Below are positions 4,831 to 5,788 of a stretch of 5,788 nucleotides of DNA, piece after piece. How positions within the stretch are numbered: position 1 is the stretch's first letter; every line of letters starts with the position of its first letter. The translations under genes and the position numbers were made by a program. A model generated the notes under the pieces. The model saw nothing but the letters and a program-made list of their open reading frames with translations, searched no databases and was not told the DNA's origin. The DNA is from Leucobacter sp. GTDB taxonomy: Bacteria; Actinomycetota; Actinomycetes; Actinomycetales; Microbacteriaceae. The stretch spans positions 1 through 5,788 of the forward strand of contig JAPSIU010000190.1 in NCBI GenBank assembly GCA_031178565.1, read 5' to 3'.

Positions 4831-5024
4831 CGTCCTCGCGGATCTCGGCGGGGCGCTCGGCGAAAAGTCAAGGGGATGGCCGGGCGCCCGGAGCTCCGCG
4901 ATCCTGGAGACATCGCGACGCGGCGTCGCGCTGGGGGAGCGTGCGCCCGGATGCGCGAAGGCGTCGCCGGGCGGCGGGGCGGAGCCGCATCGCGTCGCGC
5001 CTCGGAGCAGAGGAGGGGAACCGC
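4831..5024. other. Intergenic stretch with two GC palindromes
   Basis: No gene is supported in these 194 bases. CCGGGCGCCCGG (4880-4891) is a perfect 12-base palindrome. CGCGACGC-G-GCGTCGCG (4914-4930) is a perfect inverted repeat with a one-base centre that could form a six-pair hairpin. Neither has a T tract, so they may be operator-like sites or inefficient terminators of the baeRF unit. AGGAGG at 5011-5016, eight bases before the ATG at 5025, is a consensus ribosome site for the next gene. No convincing promoter for that gene is visible. Confidence 0.5.
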
Positions 5025-5788
5025 ATGATCGCGAGTGACGGCACGCGGGCGCCCCGCACGCTCGGAGTCGAGGAGGAGTTCCTGCTCGTGGATTCCGGGA
5101 CCGGGCAGCCGGTCGCGGTCGTGGAGGCCGTGCTGGCCGCGGCGTCGGCGGCGGCTCCACGCCCGGATCGGACGGACGGGCCACCGCCCCTGCACCTCGA
5201 GAGCGAGGCGAAGCAGGAGCAGGTCGAGGCGATCTCGCCGCCGAGCACCACCCTCGACGAGCTCTCGAGAGCGATCGCCGCCGGACGGAGGATGGCCGAC
5301 GACGCGGCGAGGACGGTCGGGGCCCGCGCCGCCGCTCTCGCGACGAGTGTGCTCCCCTTCATCTCGCACGTCGCCCCGAATCCCCGCTACGACCGCATGC
5401 GAGAGCAGTTCGGCCTGATGATGAGGGAGCAGCTGACCTGCGGCTTCCACGTGCACGTCGCGATCGCGAGCGAGGAGGAGGGGGTGGCGGTGCTCGACCG
5501 CATCCGCCCGTGGCTGCCCGTGCTCCTCGCGCTGAGCAGCAACTCGCCCTTCTGGCGGGGCCAGAACACGGGCTACGCCAGTTACCGCTATCAGGCGTGG
5601 ACCCGGTGGCCGTCCTCCGGTCCCTACGACGTCTTCGGCTCTGCCGGCGCGTACCGCCGCACGGTCGAGTCGATGATCGCCTCCGGGGTGCTGCTGGATC
5701 GGGGCATGGTCTACTTCGACGCGCGGCTGTGCGACCACTACCCGACGATCGAGGTGCGGGTGGCCGACGTCTGCATGGATCCCGAGCA
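5025..5788 (+). CDS. YbdK/GCS2-type carboxylate-amine ligase, 3' end outside window
   Basis: The first 254 residues of a protein that stays open to the window edge; family members are about 370-380 residues, so roughly one third is missing. It belongs to the ATP-grasp-like glutamate-cysteine ligase 2 superfamily, YbdK branch, which joins a glutamate-type carboxylate to an amine using ATP; E. coli YbdK shows weak gamma-glutamylcysteine ligase activity. Visible motifs are LGVEEEFLLVD (13-23, Mg-ATP-binding Glu residues), EAKQEQVEAISP (61-72), TCGFHVHVAI (138-147), LALSSNSPFWRGQNTGYASYR (from 168) and TIEVRVADVCMD (241-252). A Glu/Ala linker around 40-56 is variable. The start is set by AGGAGG eight bases upstream. 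The true substrate cannot be inferred: actinobacteria use such enzymes for several thiol and amide pathways. It may be transcribed with the baeRF unit. Confidence 0.9.
   Translation, partial: MIASDGTRAPRTLGVEEEFLLVDSGTGQPVAVVEAVLAAASAAAPRPDRTDGPPPLHLESEAKQEQVEAISPPSTTLDELSRAIAAGRRMADDAARTVGARAAALATSVLPFISHVAPNPRYDRMREQFGLMMREQLTCGFHVHVAIASEEEGVAVLDRIRPWLPVLLALSSNSPFWRGQNTGYASYRYQAWTRWPSSGPYDVFGSAGAYRRTVESMIASGVLLDRGMVYFDARLCDHYPTIEVRVADVCMDPE

Noticed and set aside
3379..5738. Two very long minus-strand open frames (3379-5184 and 4167-5738)
   Set aside because: They are antisense to the baeRF and YbdK-like genes. Their Arg/Ala/Ser/Pro-rich sequence is typical of shadow frames in GC-rich coding DNA, while the plus-strand frames carry recognisable motifs.

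Overview
The window is very GC-rich, with G or C at almost every third codon position. Its gene content points to an actinobacterium, most likely of the family Microbacteriaceae. The clues are two small MGYL-YG proteins of a type I associate with that family, a LytR-CpsA-Psr (LCP) protein ending in a Cys-containing tail, a baeRF/Rv2629-like protein and a YbdK-like carboxylate-amine ligase. Family placement is by inspection only, and I cannot name a genus.

Layout. Positions 1-1069 form a minus-strand block. A good promoter (1041-1069) drives a short acidic disordered protein (760-1011). Two tandem paralogous MGYL-YG proteins follow (377-706 and 57-356), and the block ends at a strong hairpin (1-27). 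A short divergent gap leads to a plus-strand LCP cell-wall ligase (1218-2495). Next come a tRNA-Ser(GCU) gene with its own promoter and CCA end (2567-2659) and a nested terminator hairpin (2660-2728). Positions 2730-2947 contain no gene I can support but carry several inverted repeats.

A second acidic disordered protein lies on the minus strand (2948-3280). It is driven by a near-consensus promoter (3376-3404) that sits over a degenerate repeat in its leader. Divergent from it is a two-gene plus-strand unit. A 66-residue acidic protein (3473-3673) overlaps the next gene by four bases (ATGA). That next gene is a baeRF family / Rv2629-like protein (3670-4830), related to the release-factor and Vms1 peptidyl-tRNA hydrolase fold. 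After 194 bases with two GC palindromes, a YbdK/GCS2-type ligase begins (5025) and runs off the window end.

How the genes may work together. The LCP protein acts in cell-envelope assembly and the tRNA in translation. The most interesting unit is the small acidic protein coupled to the baeRF protein, which would fit a stress or ribosome-rescue role if the family assignment holds. The three small acidic proteins are similar in character, and the two minus-strand ones have similar promoters, but nothing here proves shared regulation. I see no insertion sequence, integrase, CRISPR array or phage gene. The strongest candidate for something little described is the 3473-4830 pair and its divergent control region.
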